NCBI GenBank assembly: GCA_030141605.1
Contig: JAQGDQ010001792.1
Location: forward strand, 1 to 25,386
Length of the DNA: 25,386 nucleotides
Origin: Tubiluchus corallicola
Taxonomy: Eukaryota > Priapulida > Priapulimorpha > Priapulimorphida > Tubiluchidae
Reading direction: 5' to 3'
This document shows positions 9,679-17,849 of the stretch, piece by piece. Made by a program: the position numbers and the translations under genes. The notes beneath the pieces were generated by a model that made no database searches, was not told where the DNA came from, and worked only from the letters and a program-made list of their open reading frames with translations. Numbering within the stretch: position 1 is the first letter of the stretch; each line of letters begins with the position of its first letter.

Positions 9679-10185
9679 CAGGGTGTCTATAAAGTCTGTT
9701 TACAGTTTTAAAAATTTATTACGAAGGCAGTTGACAAGATTTGTTAACTAGATTTATTCTAACGTGATCAGTGGTTGTCAAAGCTTTTTTTAACTCATTT
9801 AAAACACCTCTTTATGGGCATCATTAGTTGCACAAAGCACATCAAGACGGTACACGATTTCTTGCCATGTTCGCTGTAGCATAGCTTCATCAATGGTGGC
9901 GATGGCATGAGAAGTCCTTTTCTTCAAGTCACTAATGTCCCGTATCTTTGTTTGATACACGATGTCTTTCACATAACCCCATGGATTTCTTCCATAGCTT
10001 CGCACGTACGATTTTGTCTCAATAAACCGTGATACACACTGTGCCTTCTCTTGAGTGGCAACATTTCAATGTGATCTCAAACTTAAATAAACCCTGAATA
10101 AAACAAAACAAATCTGTTAAGATATCTTGTTAACTGCCTTTGTAATAAATTTTTAAACTTGTAAAGAAACTTTATAGACACCCTG
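9679..10185 (-). mobile_element. Internally deleted mariner-like DNA transposon
   Basis: The ends are CAGGGTGTCTATAAAGTCTG on the left and its inverted counterpart ending CTTTATAGACACCCTG on the right, flanked by the TA target duplications (9677-9678 and 10186-10187) expected of Tc1/mariner elements. The inverted homology continues inward for about 70 bases (TTTATTACGAAGGCAGTT versus AACTGCCTTTGTAATAAA). The 507-base size is far shorter than the usual 1.2-1.3 kb, so it cannot encode a full transposase and would depend on transposase from elsewhere. Confidence 0.85.
9799..10065 (-). pseudogene. Mariner transposase remnant: N-terminus fused to C-terminus
   Basis: Read on the minus strand, the open frame begins with a short segment like the transposase N-terminus (ATQEKAQC, then SRFIETKSYV, the start of the helix-turn-helix). 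It passes directly into the C-terminal region (NPWGYVKDIVYQTK, then ATIDEAMLQRTWQEI and YRLDVL). The whole DDD catalytic core is missing. The join lies near codon YGRNP/WGY and keeps the frame. The normal ATG is displaced by a small indel. The family resemblance is to mariner transposases common in arthropods, judged from memory of motifs only. Confidence 0.75.
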
Positions 10186-10706
10186 TATATAGTTATCAGT
10201 AGGCCTACAAACCAGGCAATAGTGCCTAGACAATTGTGTGACAAAACCATATTATAATAATTATATTTGGAGCAATTTAATCCTTTGTTCGATTAGTCAA
10301 CACTGACAAATAAGTTGCTTAACTGCGAGCTTACTTTAAAAAACACAGAAGGCAGGTTGGTCAAATAAATTAATGACTCCATTGTTAAGTAGACCTAATA
10401 ACGGTTAATGAAAAGAACAAAAGTATTGATCACTCGCACACTCCACGTTATGCCACTCGTTTTACTAATTTCTTTCTTAGCAATTTGTGCGTGTAAGCAT
10501 TAAGCGCCTATTTAGATTGTTTCTTGTTTCTATAATGATAAGAGTTTGTTCATTAATCTGAATTTACATTATTCACAATAGATGGCACTGTCATAATTGA
10601 CTTAGCGCCAGATTTGCTCTTGTTTTCGATAGTAATCAATGCAGATTTTAACACAATCATTTGTATCTGGTTTTATCTGATATTTATTAAACCATCCTGC
10701 CATCAC
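10186..10706. other. Unit 1 DNA between mariner relic and lectin gene A
   Basis: No gene is visible. Most of this stretch has no obvious counterpart at the matching place in unit 2, so it belongs to the roughly 1 kb by which unit 1 exceeds unit 2 between 9615 and 10685. Recognisable similarity to unit 2 resumes near 10685. Confidence 0.4.
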
Positions 10707-10708
10707 AA

Positions 10709-10728
10709 TTTTATAATTATTGATTTAG
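10709..10728 (+). promoter_or_regulatory. Candidate TATA element / 5' UTR acceptor before gene A
   Basis: TTTTATAATTA (10709-10719) lies about 50 bases before the ATG and has a counterpart, TTTTATATTT, at 17793 before gene B. The same stretch ends in TTGATTTAG (AG at 10727-10728; AG 17811-17812 in B), which could instead be a splice acceptor for a non-coding first exon. The two readings cannot be separated from sequence alone. Confidence 0.25.
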
Positions 10729-10765
10729 TTAGGCTACAAGCTAGATTTCCTAATTCATTTTGGCA

Positions 10766-13700
10766 ATGGATATCACATGTACAATGAATGCAGTTATCCT
10801 GGCTGGTTTACTATTGCTGCTGGTTACTTTGCGTGGTTCAAGCGCAGCTAATGAGACTGGATCCGTCACTTTCCTCAGGGCAGCACAGGTAAGTGTTTAG
10901 CGCAAACCATTATTCAAATATTTTCAATAAGATTTTATTTATAGTTCCAGCAACTGATTGTGATCTTTAAAGGTCCAAGGTTAGGTGTACCAGACAATGT
11001 CTCGCAGCCACGAGTTTGTTGTAACAGCCTTCATATTTGCGTCAACATTCTAAGGGATCATGGGAAGAATATCTAACAATTGTTATGAATAAATTTCGGA
11101 ATCATGAATTATGTGATTAATTAATGAAGTTATCAACTTCAACAGATTATGTTGATAAAGAGACCTCCAAATTGGATCAGAGAAATTTATTAAGAAATAT
11201 GTGAACTCACTTAGCTGGTAAAGCATATATTTATTGTAAGGCAAGGAATTATTGTCACAAGAGATGTGTTTACAAGTAATAGAACAGGTGTTCATTTTGA
11301 GAGGGAAAGTTTGTCACAGGTGTTTGAATTTAAGAGAAGCGAAGCTGAATTTTATAACTTGAAGTAGTTAAGAGTATATACCTCCTGTAATGTAATGCGA
11401 GTTGCTGGACTATGATTGGGAAGGAGCAGGAAGAAGCTCATTTCTTGAACAGAAGTTTATGACCCAAGCGACGCGAGAATCAAAAGACGAAGCGGAGTTT
11501 CTCAGGTGAGAGGCTACGCGACCTGGACATCTGGATGGTCATAAACACCCAAGCCACAACAGAACCTTTGACCTATGGTGACATCTCGAGCGCGTTCGCG
11601 CGCAAAGCCATGAAGACTCCATTGGAGTATATAAGATGATGTACGGCAAGGGCTCGTGGTTAATCGTTAGGCGTCGGGAAGTGAATCGTCGTTCAGTCGT
11701 GAGTGAACAAGTTGCGGACCACGTGATGTCGTGAGTCTGGGAGAGAGGAGATCAAGTCTGGAGAGACTACAGGAACTCTGAGAGAAGCAAGGACCGCTAG
11801 ACCCAGCGTAGACAACTATGTGCGTCCTCAAAGAATTGAGCACTGGATCTGCGAATTGAGTCTTGCAACTGAAACGGAATTGACCAATTGAACGGTTGTT
11901 ATTGGTCATTCCACCAAGTTAAGTGAACTTAACATATCGTAACTTGAGAGCAACTCTGCATAGTAGCTTCATCACAGTAATAGACACCTTAAGTGTGACG
12001 TGTAGTCGATTGTAATAATTGTTTCACGTTGTAAATTAGCACCTTAAGTGCGAAGAGAGAAGAACTAGTTAAGGAAACCGTTTAGTGTCTCTGGGAGCTA
12101 ATTATAAATTGTGAGCGTCTTTGGCGATTAAGTACATACATTGTAATTTAGCAAACTAAGGGTAATTGTTGTAAACAATAAACGGATCTCGTTTAATCAT
12201 AAATTATTAGTTCGAGTATGCTTAGAGGTGTCTCAGTAAACAACATCAAATTCTGTAAACCAGTCTAAGGATTTGCTGTGTACATTAAGTATTCTACGAG
12301 TTCAATTGCGGGAACTTTTGCTAGGTAGCTTTAGAGATTAAGACTCTTTCACAACGCGGAGTCGTAGAAACAATCTTGTGAGAAGGAATTATTGCTCTAT
12401 AGATTTTATCTTAAGCTCTAGTAGCCGGGTTACGAATAACCTTTTAGCAATTAATGTATTAGAGGTGAATCCCTCCTTCAGTCTTAAGTCGAGTTTTATA
12501 CGATCACATGCGTCAAATAAGAATCAATATTAATTAGGGAGATTAATATTGCACATTAAAGAGTGACTAAGATAATAAAGTGATAACTGGTACTTGGATC
12601 CAGGATCATTAAGAAGGAGATAATACAATGACTATTAGGTAGCCTTTACATGGATGTCCGTGATGACGAAGTAGCTGTTACTAATTGGTTGCGGTTTCAC
12701 TGTGAAATAATTTTATGCGCCATTTTTCTTTGCCGCCTTACTGTGAAATGGACCTAACTTGCAAGCGTAGGTGTTCCGTTTAGGTCAGAGCTGTGCAGTT
12801 TCTTGCCGATAGAAACTCGTAAAAGAGTTCACACTTGCGAGTCTGAAGTCAGTGGAAAAATTCGCTAGTGAGAACGTGCCATTAGTCTCCAGACTGTCTG
12901 GCCCGTAGAGGCTAACCGACCCTATTATCAATGTCAGATAAAGGAAAAAATAGCAATTTTCTACTGTAAACTGCTCATTGTAAAGTGCTGTTGATTTTTA
13001 AAGGGGAGGGAAAGAGAATTTAAAGGGGAGGGAAGGAGAATTTAAAGTATATCCAAAGAATTTTGAACCATTCAAAATTAGATTACCTAGGTATTTAAGT
13101 TTACCTGTTTGAAAGACTTAATAGGTTAAAATATTCGTGTGACCTGGTAAGATGGCACTGCATCGCCATCACCAATGTTTCATCAGTCTTAGCATGGCGG
13201 TTGTTAAGGTATTAAATTGACCATTTCTTCCAAAACAGATAAAGTACGTATTATTTGACAATTTTGAGGCCAAACAGATGCAACACAAAGAAATCGTTGT
13301 AATGCTAGAGTTTTCGACACTGCCAAAAATTTGGCCTACCCGGGGTCACGCAAAGGTCATCAACAGGGGATGTGTTAAACATATTGTGGTGTAATAATAT
13401 ATTAAATAAAGCTTATGTGGAGGCGGATTGATGCTGTTCATTAAAACGTCGAGTGTCGTTGAGAAGTGACTTTACTTTCAAAATTATTTGTCCTTCGTCT
13501 TAGATTTTTTGTGTGGTAACTTTTGCATAAAATGCATGTCAAACTAAATGGCCAGGGTCAAAAATTTTGGGCCATCTGGGGTCACCCACAGGGCATCTTA
13601 AGGAAATGTCGCAAACAGTTGTGTAGTAATTATAGGGTACCATAAGCTTGGAAACTCAGTTCTAGAATCATAACTTTTAGGATCAGCTCTGGGTCTGATT

Positions 13701-15103
13701 TAGGAAGATGCTAAATGCAAAGTTATTAGGAAGACAAGGGAGAGCACAGCAGGATGTAACAATCCACGCATTATAATTGCGGGTATAAAGGCCCTATCAG
13801 AGTTTTTCTAGTAGGATGACATGGCAACGAGATAACATATGACCCCAATAAGCCAGTGTGCTTTTGTGTTTGAACAATCATTCTACCACATGCCATATAA
13901 GTTTCCTGTGGTTATTGCAAATTTTCATTCAGGGGTCCTACACCCTCATTGAATGTCATTATTTTAGAAGCAATTTTTATTTATAAATATAAAACAAAAG
14001 CTGTCAGTTAAACCATCTCCTGTCACAGAAGCAGAATCTCACCACAGAAGTCAAAAAACTTCTACTAGTTTAAACTGGTCTCATATGACTTACTGCTAAA
14101 ATGGCTGCACCTAACTGTCTTGGGGGAGTTTAAATTTGCAAGTTTCTTTCAGCTCTAGCGCAAGCTCTGTATGCAATAAAACCCTACGTAATCGATATAA
14201 ATATCAAAACGATTTTTTTAGTTTTATTTATGAAAAATGATTTTTTGCCTCTAGGGTATTAATATACCATGTTTAAACGGTGGTAGAATGCACAATGGAC
14301 ACTGTTACTTATTCCATTTCAAGGGGATTACTTTCTGGAGGGCTGTGCTAAGCTGCCAGATGACAGGAAGTAATCTGGTTACCGTAGACACAGGCACAGA
14401 ACTGCAATTCTTAAAGGAAGTCCTGAATGTTATTAGTAAGTATTTTAAATCATCTGTTTTCTTTACTCAGAGCTGACTACAAGTGTTGTCTGATTTATTA
14501 AACACAAGGAAGAGCTGTCCAATGTCTATGTATAAACTAGTAGAGTTAGGGCTAATTAAACAAGATTAGATTGGACTGGATCAGGTCGGATTAGATTGCA
14601 TTAGAGAAGGTTAGGCGAGGAGAGGTTAGCTACGGTTAGGTAAGATTAGCAAATCTGTCAAATATTGCCTGTCATCTTATGAAATTATGACTGTCCAAAC
14701 TAATCTGATGTGATCTGATCCGATCCGAACTGATCCGATCCAATTCAATCTAATCTATCTCAACCTAACCTAACTTAACCAAAGATAAAATAGCTTGTCA
14801 ATTTATTTTTGTTTTTTCATCCTCCGTAAATGTAATTTGTCTCATCGACACTTAAATTTGCAATTTTTCTCTGTAGCTGCCGTCAAAGAGGGTGGCTTGT
14901 GGATTGGTGCAACTGATTACCTCAAAGAAAAGGAATGGAGATGGATAGCCAATGGTCAAAAACTCAGAGTTAATGGCTGGCTGGATGCAGTTAACAGCAA
15001 TGCACGAAATTGTGCTGTTATGCTATTTGAAACATTGAAGTGGAACGACGCTAATTGTGGTGCAAGGCAGAGGGGATTTATCTGTGAATCTGATGCTACA
15101 TAA
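10766..15103 (+). CDS. Secreted C-type lectin-like protein, gene A
   Basis: Three exons splice cleanly: 10766-10888 (ends at phase 0, donor CAG/GTAAGT), 14255-14435 (acceptor CCTCTAG, ends at phase 1, donor TTA/GTAAGT) and 14877-15103 (acceptor TTTCTCTGTAG, stop TAA). The product is 176 residues. Residues 1-27 form a signal peptide (hydrophobic core NAVILAGLLLLLVTL, cleavage likely after GSSA), followed by an N-glycosylation site NET. The rest is one long-form C-type lectin-like domain: CLNGGRMHNGHCY, FWRAVLSC, GLWIGATDY, EWRW, NCAVM, KWNDANC, GFICE. The six cysteines fit three disulfides. The WND motif of the calcium site is kept, but the EPN/QPD triplet position reads AVN, so classical mannose or galactose binding is doubtful. 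It is probably an extracellular defence or recognition protein, by family only. Intron 1 is swollen by a solo LTR. Confidence 0.87.
11081..12624 (+). mobile_element. Solo LTR inserted in intron 1 of lectin gene A
   Basis: Gene B intron 1 reads CTAGATAACAATGACTATTAGG at 18150-18171 without interruption. In gene A the same site is split after ACAAT (11076-11080) and resumes with ACAAT (12625-12629), so 1,544 bases were inserted with a 5-base target duplication. The insert starts TGTTATGAAT and ends GAGATAAT. Inside are TATATAAG (11628-11635) and AATAAA (12177-12182), spaced as in an LTR U3-R-U5. There is no coding sequence, and no second LTR, primer site or internal region was found. Orientation follows the TATA and poly(A) signals. 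It is unrelated by eye to the LTR at 1038-1814. Confidence 0.75.
12997..13047. repeat. 22-bp tandem repeat, 2.3 copies
   Basis: TTTAAAGGGGAGGGAA(A/G)GAG units start at 12997 and 13019, with a partial third (TTTAAAG) at 13041. It sits within gene A intron 1, and no counterpart is seen in gene B. Confidence 0.8.
13290..13640. repeat. Two diverged direct repeats in intron 1 of gene A
   Basis: The stretch AAAATTTGGCCTACCCGGGG TCACGCAAAGGTCATC near 13325 reappears, altered, near 13562 as AAAATTTTGGGCCATCTGGG GTCACCCACAGGGCATC. After each come related sequences ending TTGTGGTGTAATAAT and GTTGTGTAGTAATTAT. The offset is about 240 bases. This looks like a duplicated fragment of an old dispersed repeat. 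Confidence 0.55.
14152..14188 (+). pseudogene. Remnant of optional exon 2 in gene A
   Basis: The stretch TAGCGCAAGCTCTGTATGC and the following ATAAAACCCTAC match the 3' half of gene B exon 2 (19618-19651). In gene A the 5' half is replaced by unrelated sequence, the donor has decayed from GTAAGT to GTAATC, and the frame continuing from exon 1 would meet a TAG at once if the adjacent TTTCTTTCAG were used as acceptor. The exon is therefore probably skipped in gene A. Confidence 0.6.
14541..14785. repeat. Imperfect inverted repeat with GATTAGATTGG / CCTAACC motifs, intron of gene A
   Basis: The left arm (about 14560-14650) is rich in GATTAGATTGGACTGGATC and GGTTAGG words. The right arm (about 14700-14785) carries their complements (GATCCGATCCAATTCAATC, AACCTAACCTAACTTAACC). 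The arms flank a short AT-rich spacer, so the transcript could fold into a long hairpin. The same structure occurs in gene B. Confidence 0.7.
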
Positions 15104-15470
15104 ATCAAGGTTTCTCTCAGTGGAAGAACTGTGTGGTAACCCCATTGCTATGGCGGCGACAATAATACTAGAAATGAGATACAAAATCAGTATAACGGAA
15201 GGTAGAAACAAACACCAAAGCCGACTAACACAGTAGTGCTTTTCAGATTTTTGCTTTGCTTGACCAGAGACTTGCCAAGGGTTTTAGTTCATTTTGTTTT
15301 GCTTTGTTTGTTAAAAATATAGAAACCTATATATCATAAATATATAAATAAGCTTAAGAGAAACTCTGCTTTTTAAGTAAGTGGTTTAATAAGTTTTCAC
15401 CGTGATTTTTTTTTGAGTGTTTTCATTCTTTGTTTTCAATGTTACTTGGTTTTGCTACGTGTGAAATAAA
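15104..15470 (+). other. 3' UTR of gene A with poly(A) signal
   Basis: Sequence after the stop aligns with the gene B 3' UTR, including the conserved poly(A) signal AATAAA at 15465-15470 (B: 21396-21401). Gene A lacks a block of about 340 bases present in B at roughly 20757-21094. The intact, conserved signal supports gene A being a real transcription unit. Confidence 0.65.
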
Positions 15471-15944
15471 TAATTTTAAGCGACTATAGTAATGACTAAT
15501 TGGTTATTATTTTGACAGCGTCAAAAAGTGAAGATTTGCCATTCTGTTCTTTGACGCTGCTAACAGAGGCAAAGACCCGAAATAAAGGGGGGGTGCATCT
15601 TTTCACACAGGAGTGCTCGTGGACTGATTTGCTTAATCCTTAATTTTGTATACTTCCAGAATCTTTCAAAATTTATCCTATAAGACGTATGATTTTTCTG
15701 CTACTGTATGAGCACAGACATAGCTAAATGATTGCAAATGAGGTACTTTTCTATGCATCAGAACCTCGGCTATCAAATCGTTTGCATGTTTAAACATCTA
15801 TGAGTTATTTATTCGGACAAAAATTAAGAAAAACGTACCTTTTTAGGTACTCTGACTTAGCTTATAGAGCAGATTTGTCAGTTGTACGCTTGCGTGATCA
15901 CACACAGTAATTTACTGATCACCTGATTGCGACAGTGCAAGCTA
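15471..15944. repeat. 3' flank of gene A, shared with gene B
   Basis: No gene is visible. The stretch aligns with 21402-21890 downstream of gene B, for example TGCTACTGTATGAGCACAGA at 15700 and 21660. This shows that the duplicated unit extends well past the poly(A) signal. Confidence 0.65.
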
Positions 15945-15949
15945 TGCAG

Positions 15950-16190
15950 AGTAAAATTTATTACGTGATATATAGTGGATAGAACGTTGTGCGAGCCGTG
16001 TGTACCTGTTTATAGACGTTTGAGAAATGGCAAAGGTATTAAGACTTTATTTACGAAATAACACATTTATTAAATATCAGCACAATAAGTATAAAGTCTT
16101 AATAGCTTTGCCATTCCACAAACGCCTATAAACAGCTACACACGCTCGCACAACGTACTATCCACTACATATCACGTAATAAATTTTATT
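15950..16190. mobile_element. Fold-back (MITE-like) element, 241 bp
   Basis: Two arms of about 105 bases are inverted copies of each other (left starts AGTAAAATTTATTACGTGAT; right ends ATCACGTAATAAATTTTATT). They differ at only a few positions and are separated by about 30 bases of AT-rich loop (near 16055-16088). Direct TGCAG copies flank it (15945-15949 and 16191-16195). The homologous place downstream of gene B (21886-21900) has no such insert, which proves insertion into unit 1 after duplication or clean loss from unit 2. It encodes no protein and would be mobilised by a transposase supplied elsewhere. Confidence 0.85.
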
Positions 16191-16271
16191 TGCAGTGGTC
16201 TGCTGCTATTCCAGAAAAAAATCAACCAATCAGGATAGAACAAATTAAGTCACCTCATCTAAGTTACATCA

Positions 16272-17393
16272 CCTCACAGCCCGAGCTATTGTAATAGTAG
16301 CAGTTTTACCCGCTAGGCAAAACTTTGCCTATTTCATTTTTCTTGTTCCAAGCAAGATCCTGCCGGTAAATAAGTCTACGCCAAGACTAACGCATAATTA
16401 AGTGAAGTCCACGTGAAACAACAGTAGTTACTGAACTGATGCGGCATTCGGAATTGTTTCACCCACATGTCATGTGACTATTGTAGTTAAGATATGTTGC
16501 TGTGGTACACTTAACCTTTAACCTATAACAGTTGTGCATGTGCACAATGAAAGTGTGAAAAGGCTTATCATTATTATTAATAGTAATCTCTGTGCAAGTG
16601 TTTGGAATGCTAGTTTTGTGTAATCATTTGTGAGATAACTAAAGACCACGTATTTTAAATAGTCAAAATAGTTTTATTGAGAACGAATTGTTTTTATAAC
16701 AATGGTTTTATTAATTATACTATTGCAAGAACAATGGCTGTAAGTATGCCATTATTGCAAAACAATGCTTCGAAGAATAGAACGTGCAGCAATAATTTCA
16801 AGCATATGGCATTTATTTCAAAGCTGGTGACTTGTACGTGTGGAATAAATTTTATGCAGGTAAGTATTCGAAACATTTTAATGTGGACTTTACTCGAAAA
16901 GTGGATTCTCTTATTCTACCCTTTCACGGTAAAAGACAGTAAGTTATTTTTTTGCAATTTTTCAAAAATAAACGAAAACATTTGTGAATCGCATCAAATT
17001 GGCTACAATGAGTATAAGTAAATCGTGGCTTATATAAATGTTTGGCAACAGTGATATAATTTCAATCAGCAAGTTTAAAACTAATTTATATTTATAAGTT
17101 TTTGCTGAATTTTGTACTAGCTGTCTTTACAGCAAGTAGATGCTTTCTTGGAAAAAGACAGTAAGTCTGTTTACGTCATGCATTTTTAATTCAGCATTAA
17201 GTGAATGCATAAGTGCCATAGACTGTAATTATTAAGCAATATAGAATTCAAAGGATAAAATATTGTTTTTTATTTAAATGAATTGACTTTATGAAGCATG
17301 CACTGGTAAGCTACTGTAAGAGACTAATGATCTGTATAGCTCGGCTCGTCATTTTATGATAGAATTCGTTAGTTTTTTCGAATTGCGAAAACA
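16272..17393. repeat. Unit 2 upstream block, near-identical to unit 3
   Basis: This roughly 1.1-kb block is repeated with high similarity at 23376-24480 (for example CCCGAGCTATTGTAATAGTA and GCGGCATTCGGAATTGTTTC in both). The similarity is clearly greater than to unit 1 (7840-8220). It lies upstream of lectin gene B, so the unit 3 copy predicts another lectin gene to the right. The open frame inside it (16677-17021) is not preserved in unit 3, so it is not a gene. Confidence 0.85.
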
Positions 17394-17792
17394 ACAGTTC
17401 TTAAACATTCAGCTACCACCATTACAAGAGGTACCGAACACTGCAGGTTTTCACAATAATACAATCGGCATTTAGAGAAACGTCACAGTTTCTCCCAAAA
17501 TTATCGATCTGTTAAGCCACAAGGCATCCTGAACAAGCGACTAAGTAACAACATTGGTCTTTTTTCCAAGCTGCGTGTAGTAACTCATTAAGCAAGCTAG
17601 GATGACTAGGCAATTTTGTGTTGTAGTTTGAAAACTTTTGTTAATTGTTTTGCTAAAGTCGGATAAGAAATTAATAATTAATATTTAAATTAAAACACAA
17701 TAAAAATCTTCGCCCAAGACATTTCTTACCAGAAAAAATCTATGACAGTATGATTGTTTTTCTAAACAATCTAAACCATTCTGTCACCGCAA
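17394..17792. repeat. Proximal upstream region of gene B, shared with unit 1
   Basis: It matches 8690-8960 and 9500-9610 of unit 1 (AAAATTATCGAT, TAAGTAACAACATT, TTTGTTAATTGTTTTGCTAAAG, ATGATTGTTTTTCTAAA), then runs into the promoter-proximal sequence of gene B. Unit 2 lacks roughly 840 bases present in unit 3 at 24480-25320. The break lies after TTTTTTCGAATT near 17384. Confidence 0.7.
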
Positions 17793-17812
17793 TTTTATAT
17801 TTCTTTATTTAG
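17793..17812 (+). promoter_or_regulatory. Candidate TATA element / 5' UTR acceptor before gene B
   Basis: TTTTATATTT at 17793-17802 is followed by TCTTTATTTAG (AG 17811-17812). It is the counterpart of 10709-10728 before gene A and has a better polypyrimidine tract. It is either a TATA box about 50 bases before the ATG or the acceptor of an upstream non-coding exon. Confidence 0.28.
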
Positions 17813-17849
17813 TTAGGTTAGAAACTAGGTTTAGTACTTCATTTTGGCA

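Larger units (their letters stand above)
7830..10765 (+). repeat. Unit 1 upstream block of the tandem lectin array
   Basis: Several stretches align by eye with upstream regions of the other units: 7840-8220 with 16585-16960 and 23690-24060; 8575-8690 with about 25230-25330; 8690-8960 with 17400-17660; 9500-9610 with 17675-17770; and 10680-10765 with 17770-17849. Unit 1 is longer than unit 2 here because of inserted DNA, including the 31-base tandem repeat and the mariner relic. No coding sequence is convincing in this interval. Confidence 0.7.
12630..14140. other. Remainder of gene A intron 1
   Basis: No exon is visible. The first bases (to about 12670) match gene B intron 1 at 18162-18205, then similarity fades. 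A 22-base tandem repeat (12997-13047) and two diverged direct repeats (about 13290-13395 and 13535-13640) lie inside. Near 14100-14190 similarity to the region around gene B exon 2 returns. Confidence 0.5.

Noticed and set aside
11083-11909. Minus-strand open frames inside the solo LTR
   Set aside because: They are short, without domain or codon bias, and lie within LTR regulatory sequence.
14560-14785. Interstitial telomere array
   Set aside because: TTAGG-like words are few, irregular and mixed with GATTAGATTGG-type words in an inverted arrangement, so this is not a telomere tract.
16677-17021. 114-codon open frame upstream of gene B
   Set aside because: The near-identical unit 3 copy (23780-24120) does not keep the frame, which argues against coding.
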